A DNA stretch of 64,000 nt from UBA1413 sp964567485 (GTDB lineage Bacteria > Bacteroidota > Bacteroidia > Bacteroidales > Prolixibacteraceae). The notes beneath the pieces were generated by a model, which was not told the DNA's origin, did no database searches, and worked only from the letters and a program-made list of their open reading frames with translations. Where the stretch lies: the NCBI GenBank assembly GCA_964567485.1, contig CAZMMX010000010.1, positions 1 through 64,000 on the forward strand. Reading direction: 5' to 3'. Below, piece by piece: positions 44,677 to 53,282 of this stretch. The position numbers and the translations under genes are program-made. Numbering within the stretch: position 1 is the stretch's first letter; every line of letters begins with the position of its first letter.

Positions 44677-46650
44677 TCAGCTGAGCATCTCCTGGCCCCC
44701 GGTGACTGGGATGGCCTGTCCGGTCTCATATTCCTGTGCGATGATGTAGTAAATGGCTTTCACCACGTCGGAGGGAAGGCATCCTCGTCCTGCGGGGACC
44801 TGGGCCTCGTAGTGCCGTTTGACCTCTTCCAAGTTGCTGGCTCCCTTTATTTTCCCGGCTTTGAGGTATTGGATGAAGAGGCCGTTGATGGGGTCTGACC
44901 AGAGGGGGCCGTCGAAGTAGTTGCCGGGGCAGATGGCATTGACCTTAATGCGGAAGGGCATGAGTTCCAGGGCGAACGACTGGGTGAGGCCGATCCCCCC
45001 GAATTTGCCCCCGGCATAGGCGAAGTTTTTGTTACTTCCCTTTAATCCCGATTTGGAATTGATCTGGATGATGTCCATGAAGTGGTCAGGGTGGTGGTGG
45101 TGTTGCAGTTTCATCACTGCGGAGGCGTATTTGGTGCAGAGGAAGTAGGCGTTGTAGTTGACGCGGGTCATCAGGTCAAAGGTTTCGGGGGTCATTTCGT
45201 CGAGGCCTCCGGCTTTCAGGATGCCGGCATTGGAGATGAGCACATCGATACCTCCGAAGTGGAGAACCGCCCTGTTGATCATATTTTCGACCGAAGCGGG
45301 GTCGGCCACATCGACCTTCACGAAAAGAGCCCTATTTTGTTTTTTTTGGGCATTGAGTGTCGCTGTGAAGCTGGCGCCTTTTTCTTCGTTGAGGTCAGCA
45401 ACCACGATATTGGCGCCTTCCCCGAACATCAGTTCTGCGATGCCCGCTCCGAAACCCTGGGCTCCCCCGGTGATCACCACCACCTTGTTTTCGGCGATTC
45501 CCCGGGAAGTCGTTCCCTTGGAGATTTTTTTCCTGTAGTTTTCGACCTCCCAGTTCTCAATAAAGGCGATTTGGGAGGGGGTCATGGGGTGGGGCCCCCC
45601 GAAATTGCTGCTCAGCAGGGTGATCATGGTGAAGTCAAGCACCAGGGCTTCCAGGGTTTCCAGGGCTGCGGGGGTATCCTCGCTGATGATCACCCCGGCC
45701 TCCCGGAAAAAGAGCACTTTCGGGGAGACGCCTTTTCTGTTCCTGAATTCCCGCGCTTTGGCTTCAGTCTCTTCGATGGCGGCTTCCGGGGATTGGGTAT
45801 TTTCGATAAAGAGGTATTCCGCGCCGCAGTAGACCATTTGGTCGGGGGTGAAGGGGGTGCTGATGAGGCTGAAGGCGTCGGTACCCGTAATAAAGGGGGC
45901 GATGGCACGGTGATGAAAAGCCCTGGCCACCCCGGGAGTATCGCGGGAGAGGATCATCCGCACGGCGGGGAGAATCTGGCTCATCAGGGGAGAGACCTCG
46001 AGGGGTTCCCGGGGAGGAAAAACAGAAATTCGTTCTTTGAGGGCTGCCAGCACCTGCCTGGTGAGCCGGTCAATTTCGGCGATGGAATCGGCAGCCACAA
46101 AGAGACCATGGTTCTGAATGAAGACCACCTGGGGGTCATGGCCCCGGGAGGTTCTGGTGGCGAGGATCTCATCGCGGATTACGGTGAACAGGACAAACCC
46201 GGGATCGCAATAGGGAATGTACAAGGCCTGGTCGCCAAACATTTCAGATACCAGTTTCCGGGCGTCCATGCTGCAGAGGAGTCCGTTGACCAGGGTAGGG
46301 TGGGTGTGGACGACATAGGCATACTGGAAAAGGTCATGGAGTGAGGTCTCCACCGAGGGGCGCAATCCCATTTCAGGATGGAGCCGGCAGGCCAGCAGGG
46401 CGTTCTTGACCTGTTCCTCTCTGACGGCAGGGTCACCGGAAAGCTTCATCTCCGTGATTTCCGCCAGACGCGCCCTGTCGAGGATACAGAAACCCTCTTC
46501 CCCGATTGTGGCCAAACTGATGCCACTGGCCTTAATGTAGAGAAGTTCACGGTTTTTCCAGGAGGTGTTGCCTCCTCCGGCAATCACAAATTCAGGATTG
46601 CTCCCGTATTGGCGGGAAATCATGATCAGGTCGGTGAGTGCTTTCTTCAT
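44677..46650 (-). CDS. Fused class II aldolase / short-chain dehydrogenase (RhaEW-like)
   Basis: The 657-aa protein joins two enzymes. Residues about 1-390 are a class II (zinc) aldolase: FVIAGGGNTSWKNRELLYIK, YAYVVHTHPTLVNGLLCS with metal His residues and VFIQNHGLFVAADS. Residues about 400-657 are a short-chain dehydrogenase with VVITGGAQGFGAGIAELMFG (cofactor loop), LISNAGIL, INSKSG and the catalytic YAGGK. The same arrangement is known from bifunctional rhamnulose-1-phosphate aldolase/lactaldehyde dehydrogenase. Here it would cleave a ketose phosphate to dihydroxyacetone phosphate plus an aldehyde and oxidise or reduce the aldehyde. No rhamnose isomerase or kinase is present, so the sugar is open. 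It lies 93 nt after the PHP gene and 79 nt before the SorE-like gene. Confidence 0.85.
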   Translation of the reverse strand: MKKALTDLIMISRQYGSNPEFVIAGGGNTSWKNRELLYIKASGISLATIGEEGFCILDRARLAEITEMKLSGDPAVREEQVKNALLACRLHPEMGLRPSVETSLHDLFQYAYVVHTHPTLVNGLLCSMDARKLVSEMFGDQALYIPYCDPGFVLFTVIRDEILATRTSRGHDPQVVFIQNHGLFVAADSIAEIDRLTRQVLAALKERISVFPPREPLEVSPLMSQILPAVRMILSRDTPGVARAFHHRAIAPFITGTDAFSLISTPFTPDQMVYCGAEYLFIENTQSPEAAIEETEAKAREFRNRKGVSPKVLFFREAGVIISEDTPAALETLEALVLDFTMITLLSSNFGGPHPMTPSQIAFIENWEVENYRKKISKGTTSRGIAENKVVVITGGAQGFGAGIAELMFGEGANIVVADLNEEKGASFTATLNAQKKQNRALFVKVDVADPASVENMINRAVLHFGGIDVLISNAGILKAGGLDEMTPETFDLMTRVNYNAYFLCTKYASAVMKLQHHHHPDHFMDIIQINSKSGLKGSNKNFAYAGGKFGGIGLTQSFALELMPFRIKVNAICPGNYFDGPLWSDPINGLFIQYLKAGKIKGASNLEEVKRHYEAQVPAGRGCLPSDVVKAIYYIIAQEYETGQAIPVTGGQEMLS

Positions 46651-46743
46651 GGGTTTTCAGTGATGTGATCGGATTTTACGATTCGTTCCTTGTATGGTCG
46701 GTGTATTACCGCGAAAGTGTTGTGGTGGAGAGTGAACGGCATA

Positions 46744-47988
46744 TCAGGGTATTGGCCCGGTAAAGGAGGCGATGACCCTCATTCCCAGCTCTTCGAGCTC
46801 CTTTTTCTCTGCGGGCGACGGGAAATGGTTGGCGGGGAATCCATCCCTGCCATTGGCTTTGAGGTACTGGTGGGCGGCGATGACGGCGGCCCCCCGGTGG
46901 TTAATGGTAAGGAGTTCCCGGCTGAGGGCGGTGTTCCCGCGGCAGGTGACGGTCAACGGGTCAAGACGGGGGGTATTGTGCTCGGTGCCAAAAGTCACCG
47001 TGAAGCCCTTCGTGTCGAAAAAAGTGACAAATTCGGCCAGAATGGAGGCGTCATTGCGCCCGGGAATCAGTTCCACCATGTAAATCGATTGAGAGGCCAG
47101 GGTTTGGGCCATCATGGCCCACTCCCTTTCAAAGTCAGTGAAGTGACCGTTGGCATCATCGAGCAAAACAGGATAGCAGGGAATTCCTCCGGCATCACGG
47201 ATCAGGGATATCACCCCGCTGAGGCTGAGGAAGGCTTTTTCATCTTCGGGGACATAGGCGGGGCCTCCCGCTTTCAGAAGGTTATTTCGGATTTCGTTGT
47301 CCAGGGCCGCCGGGTCGGAAAGGGGTGACCGGGGCGGGCGGCCTCCGAAGAGTTCCGTGAGGGCCTCCCGGAATTCCGTTTCTCCGGCATATTTCAAAGT
47401 CATGGCTTGCCTGACAGCCATGGCGATATGACGTTCGCGGAGGAGACTGCGGGCCAGTTCTGACTGGATAGCCCGGGCATCAAAACGAAGATCCAGGGAG
47501 GTAGTCTTCAGGAAATCGTTGAGCCGCTCCACCATCATGAAGGTTTGCTGGTTACTCTCTTTTTGCAGGATGTCCACTTTTTTTGCGGAATTCTCGGGCA
47601 GACTGGCAGGATATCGCAATCCCTTTCCGCTCATGTAGGTGCGTCCGGGGTTTACCGGGTCATTGATGCGGATGCCTTTCTGCTGCTCCTCTTTCTGGAG
47701 AGCCATGAACTCAATGTTAAAGAGGGGGAAAACCCTGTAGTGTTCGGCAAATCCGGCAAATTCATCATATCCTCCCGTGGTGTTGAAATCGTTGATCCCC
47801 AACACGGTAATCCCCTCGTCGCGGGCCATTAAAAAAGGCTGCTCCATGCTTGTGAAGGAGGAGAAGGAGTGGGGCGTGTGAATGTGGCCGTTTATTCCGG
47901 GGAGGGTTCCATGGCTGGTGTCAGGAAGAGGTAACAGTTCTTCCGGCAGAGGCTGGTAGCCGGGAAAAAGTGGTATTGCTGCTGCCAT
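46744..47988 (-). CDS. PHP-domain-like protein with altered metal sites
   Basis: The 414-aa protein aligns by eye with PHP phosphoesterases. The first motif is GHIHTPHSFSS (His35, His37, His40) and Glu93 sits in NIEFMA. His187 is in RERHIAM, Glu306 is in VELIPG, and the last motif is FGTEHNTP (Glu336-His337 where SD-x-H is usual). Two usual histidines differ: the TDHN motif reads NDFN (Phe68) and the AHP motif reads CYP (Tyr272). It may therefore bind a different metal set or be a non-phosphatase. It is the first gene of the cluster with the aldolase fusion and the SorE-like dehydrogenase. A likely -7 box (TTAATTTG, minus strand, 48004-48011) is just upstream. The function is unknown. Confidence 0.7.
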   Translation of the reverse strand: MAAAIPLFPGYQPLPEELLPLPDTSHGTLPGINGHIHTPHSFSSFTSMEQPFLMARDEGITVLGINDFNTTGGYDEFAGFAEHYRVFPLFNIEFMALQKEEQQKGIRINDPVNPGRTYMSGKGLRYPASLPENSAKKVDILQKESNQQTFMMVERLNDFLKTTSLDLRFDARAIQSELARSLLRERHIAMAVRQAMTLKYAGETEFREALTELFGGRPPRSPLSDPAALDNEIRNNLLKAGGPAYVPEDEKAFLSLSGVISLIRDAGGIPCYPVLLDDANGHFTDFEREWAMMAQTLASQSIYMVELIPGRNDASILAEFVTFFDTKGFTVTFGTEHNTPRLDPLTVTCRGNTALSRELLTINHRGAAVIAAHQYLKANGRDGFPANHFPSPAEKKELEELGMRVIASFTGPIP

Positions 47989-48303
47989 GATGCTTCTTTT
48001 TTACAAATTAATGAAAAATAGTCGTTCCCTCCACTTTCGGGTGAAAGGGAAATGGGGGTGGTAATCGCTGCCAGCCATAAACAATGGTTTTTTGGCCCGA
48101 TCAGTTTTCGATTTTCGGAAATAAATGTTAAAAATGTTAAATTTCATAATGCTAATACTTTGATAAACAGTGTGTAATGAAATTTAATTCTTGCAGGAGA
48201 GGATCAGGTAGGAAGTGTATGTATAAATATCTATATTTTTGTCATGATGAGAGTTGCGGGGCAGTGGCCCCGGGCTGTCGGGAAATGAAACAAAACAATA
48301 AGG
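47989..48303. promoter_or_regulatory. Divergent intergenic region between the PHP cluster and the M23 peptidase
   Basis: This 315-nt AT-rich stretch has no gene I can support. On the minus strand TTAATTTG (48004-48011) is one base off the -7 box and serves the PHP cluster. On the plus strand TATTTTTG (48234-48241) is a perfect TAnnTTTG box for the peptidase gene, giving a leader of about 55 nt. A direct repeat aaatgtta-aaaatgttaaa lies near 48122-48142. No tRNA or riboswitch is visible. Confidence 0.5.
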
Positions 48304-49194
48304 ATGATCAGAAGAATATCTGGTGGTGTAATGGTCTTTCTGGGGCTGGTTTTTGCCGGTGCGGGAAGGGCTGATGGTGCCACGATAAGTCCGGTCCGTG
48401 ATACGGTCAGGGCGGAGGGTCATGCCGGGGTTCAGGCCCGGGAGATTGAAATGGGCAGGCCGGAAGTACAGGGGAGCCATGAAGCCGTTGCATTGGATGA
48501 GGAGCGGATGCCTTCTTTTTGTGAGGTGCTGGCGAGTTTTGAGGTGCCATTCCGGGGTAGGGTGATCAGCAGGTACGGAATGCGCAGCGGGCGCATGCAT
48601 ACGGGAACCGACATCAAGCTTTATCCCGGGGATACGGTGTATGCTGCCTATGACGGGGTGGTGACCCGTGCCAGCCGTTATTATGGTTATGGCAATCTGG
48701 TGGTTGTGAATCATTCGCATGGACTGGAGACCTATTATGCTCATTTCTCAGGGTTTCTGGTGCAAGTCGGGGATACGGTGAAGACGGGCCAGCCCCTCGG
48801 GTTGGGAGGCCGTACCGGCCGGGCGACCACCGATCATCTTCACTTTGAGATCCGGGAAAATGGAAAGGCTTACAACCCCGAGTTGGTGTATGATTTTGAG
48901 CGATGCACCATCAGGCCTGACGTAGCAGGCAAGGAGGCCCTGGCGCAGTTGATCCGCAATCCCAAGACGGGTGTGAGTTTTCAGATCACGGCCCGTGGCA
49001 ACAGCTACGCTGCGGAGATGCCTGCCGGCCAGATGGCCGAATATGTCATAAAAGCCGGGGATTCTCTCTGGGAGATCGCCCGCCGTTTCAATACCAGCGT
49101 GGGAACCCTCTGTGAGCAGAACAACCTCACACCCCGGTCGATCCTCCGCATCGGGGCGGTCATCAAGATTTTTGAACCTTCTTCTGACAAATAG
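48304..49194 (+). CDS. M23 metallopeptidase with C-terminal LysM domain
   Basis: The 296-aa secreted protein has a signal peptide (MIRRISGGVMVFLGLVFAGA). The LytM/M23 endopeptidase domain (about 85-200) has zinc ligands in HTGTDIKLYPGDTVYAAYDG and DHLHFEIREN. The LysM peptidoglycan-binding domain is at about 244-290 (YVIKAGDSLWEIARRFNTSV). It probably cuts peptide cross-links in the wall during growth or division, or activates amidases if degenerate; the zinc residues look intact. It is convergent with the E1 gene, with one base between the stops. Confidence 0.92.
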   Translation: MIRRISGGVMVFLGLVFAGAGRADGATISPVRDTVRAEGHAGVQAREIEMGRPEVQGSHEAVALDEERMPSFCEVLASFEVPFRGRVISRYGMRSGRMHTGTDIKLYPGDTVYAAYDGVVTRASRYYGYGNLVVVNHSHGLETYYAHFSGFLVQVGDTVKTGQPLGLGGRTGRATTDHLHFEIRENGKAYNPELVYDFERCTIRPDVAGKEALAQLIRNPKTGVSFQITARGNSYAAEMPAGQMAEYVIKAGDSLWEIARRFNTSVGTLCEQNNLTPRSILRIGAVIKIFEPSSDK

Positions 49195-49195
49195 T

Positions 49196-51664
49196 TCAGA
49201 CTCCCCTGGCATTACGATCGAGTTGCTCGGCTTCCGAGAAATCATTTTCAGGCTGGTGCCCTATTAAGGGGAGAATTCTTTCGTGGATAGCGTCGATGAT
49301 CCATGACGGCTGGGGGAAGAAAGCCTCCTCCAGTTCATAAGCCGGAGTGATCCAGTTGCGTGATCCCACCACCACCGGAGGAGCATCGAGGATGTCGAAG
49401 GCCAGTTCGGTGATATTGGAAGCCAGGTCCCTCATAAATGAGCCCCGGGCCGAGGCATCACCCACGATTACAATCCTTCCTGTTTTCTTCAGCGATTCGA
49501 TGGCCAGATCATAATTGAAGGGGACCAATGAACGGGCGTCGATCACTTCTGCCGAGAGGCCATATTTTTCTTCGAGTATTTCAGCGGCTTTCAGGGCACG
49601 GTAGAGGGTAGCGCCGATGGTCAGGATGGTCACGTCGCTGCCTGGTCTTTTGATGTCGGGTTCTCCGATGGGAATTTCGTAATACCCTGTGGGGACGCCC
49701 TCCTTGTGAAACATTTCGCCAATATCATAGACCCTCTGGCTTTCGAAGAAGACCACCGGGTCGGTGCCCTGGAGGGCGCTGTTCATAAGTCCCTTGGCGT
49801 CATAGGGAGTGACAGGAAATACCACTTTCAGTCCGGGAATGTGCGTCGCCAGTGCCGTCCAGTCCTGCGAATGCTGGGCCCCGTATTTTGATCCCACGGA
49901 GACGCGCAGGATCACGGGCATTTTCAGGACATTCCCGCTCATCGCCTGCCATTTGGGGAGCTGGTTGAATACTTCGTCGCCAGCGCGGCCCAGGAAGTCA
50001 CAGTACATGATCTCAGGGATCACCCTGCCGCCACACATCGCATATCCGATGGCCGTTCCCACGATGGCTCCCTCGGAAATGGGGGAGTTGAAAAGCCGGT
50101 GGTATGGAAGGGCTTCGGTGAGGCCGCGATAGACAGCAAAAGCACCTCCCCAGTCCCGGTTCTCCTCTCCATAGGCGATCAGTGTGGGATCTTTATAGAA
50201 CCGGTCTATTATAGCTTCGAAAAGGCCATCGCGGAGGACGTAATTTTTAATTTTGGAATGGGGTTTGCCCTGCTCATCGTAGGCATACCGCTCTTTGGCA
50301 GCGAGTTGTTTAACCCGTGGATTTTCTTCCATCGGGTGGTTAACCTCTGGAATTCCCTCTTCCAACCGGTCCAGTGATCCATTGGAGAACATCATATCCC
50401 CAATACGGTTAGGCTGTGACCTGATCTCCATGCGTGGTGAGGCGTCATCGTCGGTGGCCAGTTTGAGGGCCCAGCTGATCAGTTCGGTGGTTTCACTGCG
50501 GATTTCATTAAGCTGGTGGTCCCCGGCGATGCCTGTTCTGACCAGTTCTCCGCCAAACCACATGATGGAATCGGCCATTTCCCAGGCCTCCACTTCTTCT
50601 TTGGAACGATAGGAGGAGGCGTCGGAGGGTGAGTGCCCGCTGTAACGGTAAGTGAGAATGTCAAGAAGGACAGGCCCTTTTTTCTCTTCCAGGATTTTAC
50701 GCTTACGGCGGTATGCATCGATCACGGCCAGTGGGTTGTAACCATCAACCCGTTCGGCGTGCATCTGGTCTTCATTCAATCCGGCGCCAATGCGGGCGGC
50801 GATGCCGTAACCCATGGTCTCTCCACAGGTCTGTCCCCCCATACCATACTGGTTGTTCATGATGTTGACGATCAATGGCAACCCTCCTTTCATCTCCTCT
50901 TCCCATAGTTCCGTGAACTGGTCCATGGTGGCGAAGGAGAGCCCTTCCCACACCGGTCCGCAGCCCAGGGAGGCATCGCCGATATTGGCCACGATGATTC
51001 CCTTTTTGCGATTTACCTTTTTAAAAAGGGCAGCACCCACGGCAATGTCAGCAGAGCCGCCCACGATGGCATTGTTGGGATATACGCCAAAGGGAGTAAA
51101 GAAGGCGTGCATGCTGCCTCCAAGTCCTTTGTTAAAACCGGTTTCTCTGGCGAAGATTTCTGCCAGGGTGCCGTATATGAGGAACTTAACGGCGAGTTCC
51201 CGGGTCGAGCCCTGGTGGCCGGCGAGGACTGGCCGAAGGGTGGCTCCGTTGAAATGGGACTCCATAATGGCCGTGAGCTCCTCTTCTCCGAGCTGATGAA
51301 TCGCCGAGAGTCCCTTGGCGAGGATCTCTCCGTGACTGCGGTGTGACCCGAAGATGAAATCGTCGACCGACAGGGTGTAGGCCATGCCCACGGCTGCTGC
51401 CTCCTGTCCGATGGAGAGATGGGCAGGCCCGGGGTGGTTATAGGAAATACCCTGGTATTCGCCCCGGGTTTTAATCAGGTTGAGCATGGTCTCAAACTCC
51501 CTGATCACCACCATATCACGGTATATCCGCAACAGTTCATCATCTGAGAAGTTGGTCCTTTCTTCTTCAATGCTTCTTTTGTACTGGTTGACCGGTATGG
51601 GAGTGAACTCTACGAAACCGGGTTTTCTAACCTCTGAAGGGTCTATGAATTGTGATTTTGGCAT
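49196..51664 (-). CDS. 2-oxoacid dehydrogenase E1, alpha and beta subunits fused
   Basis: The 822-aa thiamine-diphosphate enzyme decarboxylates a 2-oxoacid and passes the acyl group to E2. The alpha half (about 40-430) shows FGSHRSHGEILAKG, the TPP motif NIGDASLGCGPVWEG ending with MNNQYGM, and a phosphorylation-loop-like TYRYSGHSPSD. The beta half (about 470-800) shows VLRDGLFEAIIDRFYKDP, YGEENRDWGGAF, FNSPISEGAIVGTAIGYAM and VVFPVTPYDAKGLM. Pyruvate, acetoin and branched-chain 2-oxoacids are all possible substrates. E2 lies upstream on the same strand (69 nt); no E3 gene is in the window. The divergent GntR regulator probably controls both. Confidence 0.88.
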   Translation of the reverse strand: MPKSQFIDPSEVRKPGFVEFTPIPVNQYKRSIEEERTNFSDDELLRIYRDMVVIREFETMLNLIKTRGEYQGISYNHPGPAHLSIGQEAAAVGMAYTLSVDDFIFGSHRSHGEILAKGLSAIHQLGEEELTAIMESHFNGATLRPVLAGHQGSTRELAVKFLIYGTLAEIFARETGFNKGLGGSMHAFFTPFGVYPNNAIVGGSADIAVGAALFKKVNRKKGIIVANIGDASLGCGPVWEGLSFATMDQFTELWEEEMKGGLPLIVNIMNNQYGMGGQTCGETMGYGIAARIGAGLNEDQMHAERVDGYNPLAVIDAYRRKRKILEEKKGPVLLDILTYRYSGHSPSDASSYRSKEEVEAWEMADSIMWFGGELVRTGIAGDHQLNEIRSETTELISWALKLATDDDASPRMEIRSQPNRIGDMMFSNGSLDRLEEGIPEVNHPMEENPRVKQLAAKERYAYDEQGKPHSKIKNYVLRDGLFEAIIDRFYKDPTLIAYGEENRDWGGAFAVYRGLTEALPYHRLFNSPISEGAIVGTAIGYAMCGGRVIPEIMYCDFLGRAGDEVFNQLPKWQAMSGNVLKMPVILRVSVGSKYGAQHSQDWTALATHIPGLKVVFPVTPYDAKGLMNSALQGTDPVVFFESQRVYDIGEMFHKEGVPTGYYEIPIGEPDIKRPGSDVTILTIGATLYRALKAAEILEEKYGLSAEVIDARSLVPFNYDLAIESLKKTGRIVIVGDASARGSFMRDLASNITELAFDILDAPPVVVGSRNWITPAYELEEAFFPQPSWIIDAIHERILPLIGHQPENDFSEAEQLDRNARGV

Positions 51665-51733
51665 ATGCGTTGGTTTTTCGGCGCAGAGACGCGGGAATTT
51701 GGTGTTGTTCTTTGTGCTTCTGCGACTTGGTGT

Positions 51734-53110
51734 TTATAATGATAAGTTTTCTATCTGGTCGCGTATTTCCGCCAGGAAGCGGGTGGCTTCTCCGCCGTCG
51801 AGGGCACGATGGTCATAGGTCAGGGAGAGGCCGATGTGGGGCACGAAAGCGAAGACGCCGTCACCCAGTTCCTTGGGGCGCGGGGTGATGGTGCAAACGC
51901 CGAGGATGGCCACCTGAGGGAGGTTGATGACGGGAGTGAAGAGCTCGACGCCGTAATTTCCCAGGTTGGAAATGGTAAAAGAGGCCGCTTCGGGACTGAG
52001 GAGATCAGGGTTGACACTCCCTTTACGGCATCCGGCCGCCAGCATTTGGAGCCGTGATGACAATCCCGTCAGGGAGAGGTCATCGGCTTCGCGCAAGGCC
52101 GCGACCATCAATCCGCGATCGGTATCCACGGCCAGTCCGAGGTGGACTTTCCGGAAGTATTTGACACTGTCGCCCAAAAGGTGGGCGTTAACCCCGGGGA
52201 ATTTCTTCAGGGCCCTGACCACGGCCCAGGAGACCAGGTCGTTGATGGTCACATTTTCCGTGATTTTTCCCTTTTCCTGCAGTTGTTTGAAATGTTTGCG
52301 CGCTGCCAGAAGAAGGCGGGCGTCGGCCGACAGGTGATGGGTAAGCTGTGCGGAATTCTGCAGGGAGGCATGCATGGAACGGGCGATCAGCTTTCTCATG
52401 TTGGAAAGGGGTTTGATGTCGAACTCTCCTTCCGTGAGGTCCCCTGCCGGAAAGGGATGTTCTGTGCCGGCCGCCTGTGGCAGCGGGTGATGGCTCTCTC
52501 CTGCTTCGCCGGCGGAATGGCGGGGTGGCTGAGCTGGCGCCTGCTGAGATGCCCGGGAGGGAGCTGACCCAGGACCAGCAACAGCAACTTCCACATCCCT
52601 GGCGATGATTCTGCCGTGGGGACCGCTGCCCTGTAACCTTGAGGTGTCGACGCCCAGTTTTTCGGCCATATTGCGGGCCAGGGGGGAGATGGAAATCCTG
52701 CCGGCCATGACGCTGTCTCCCTCTAAGGGAAACTCAATCACCCGGGGAGGTGCTTCCCCATCGGAAATACCTTCAGGTGCGAAACCATCGACTCCCGCGG
52801 GCAATCCCCCGGTCACCGCCTGGCCTTCTTTGTGATCTGCGGAATTCGCAGCCTCTTCCGGAAGGGCTTCCCCCTTTTCTCCGATAAGGGCTACTTCGCT
52901 CAAAACCGGAACTTCATCACCTTCCCCGAAGAAGCAGGCCAGCAGATACCCATCGGCCTTTGCTTCTTCTTCGAACGATGACTTGTCGGTTTCGTAGGAG
53001 AAAAGCAGCTCTCCCGCCTTCACCTCGTCTCCCGTTTGTTTGAACCAATGCCCCATGATACAGGTCTCAACCGACTGACCCTGCCGGGGCATGATAACTG
53101 ATGTCGCCAT
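51734..53110 (-). CDS. Dihydrolipoamide acyltransferase E2
   Basis: The 458-aa core subunit has an N-terminal lipoyl domain with the lipoylated Lys43 in YETDKSSFEEEA. A long Ala/Glu/Pro linker follows, then a peripheral-subunit-binding domain (SPLARNMAEKLGVDTSRLQG, then GPHGRIIARDVE). A second linker leads to the acyltransferase domain with LTYDHRALDGGEATRF (active-site His and Asp). This is the usual E2 order with a single lipoyl domain. It is the first gene of the minus-strand unit with E1. Confidence 0.92.
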   Translation of the reverse strand: MATSVIMPRQGQSVETCIMGHWFKQTGDEVKAGELLFSYETDKSSFEEEAKADGYLLACFFGEGDEVPVLSEVALIGEKGEALPEEAANSADHKEGQAVTGGLPAGVDGFAPEGISDGEAPPRVIEFPLEGDSVMAGRISISPLARNMAEKLGVDTSRLQGSGPHGRIIARDVEVAVAGPGSAPSRASQQAPAQPPRHSAGEAGESHHPLPQAAGTEHPFPAGDLTEGEFDIKPLSNMRKLIARSMHASLQNSAQLTHHLSADARLLLAARKHFKQLQEKGKITENVTINDLVSWAVVRALKKFPGVNAHLLGDSVKYFRKVHLGLAVDTDRGLMVAALREADDLSLTGLSSRLQMLAAGCRKGSVNPDLLSPEAASFTISNLGNYGVELFTPVINLPQVAILGVCTITPRPKELGDGVFAFVPHIGLSLTYDHRALDGGEATRFLAEIRDQIENLSL

Positions 53111-53188
53111 ATTTTAAAATTTATAACTTGTCGTTACAACCCAAAAAGTGGGATAATTGTGCAAGTAACTGATATATAGTTGTTAGAA

Positions 53189-53277
53189 CCACAGCCTGTG
53201 GCCGCGGATGTAAAGATATATAAATTCTACCTGTAAAGACAAGTTGAATATACAGAAAGAAAAAATTCTTAACTTTG
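53189..53277 (+). promoter_or_regulatory. Divergent control region: GntR-gene promoter and candidate operators
   Basis: TAACTTTG (53270-53277) is a perfect -7 box for the GntR gene, with gttg (53243-53246) as possible -33. A perfect 13-nt palindrome, ccacagcctgtgg (53189-53201), and tgtaaagaca (53232-53241, one change from the GTMTAKAC pattern of GntR/HutC operators) lie between the divergent genes. These are candidate binding sites for the encoded regulator; no direct evidence exists. Confidence 0.4.
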
Positions 53278-53282
53278 AGGTC

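Noticed and set aside
45082..46344. 420-aa open frame on the plus strand opposite the aldolase/dehydrogenase fusion
   Set aside because: It lies wholly antisense to a gene with clear motifs, has low-complexity Gly/His/Asp-rich composition and no recognisable domain; it mirrors the codon bias of the real gene.
48177..48374. 65-aa open frame before the M23 peptidase gene
   Set aside because: It overlaps the predicted promoter and the signal-peptide region of the peptidase in another frame and shows no family signal.
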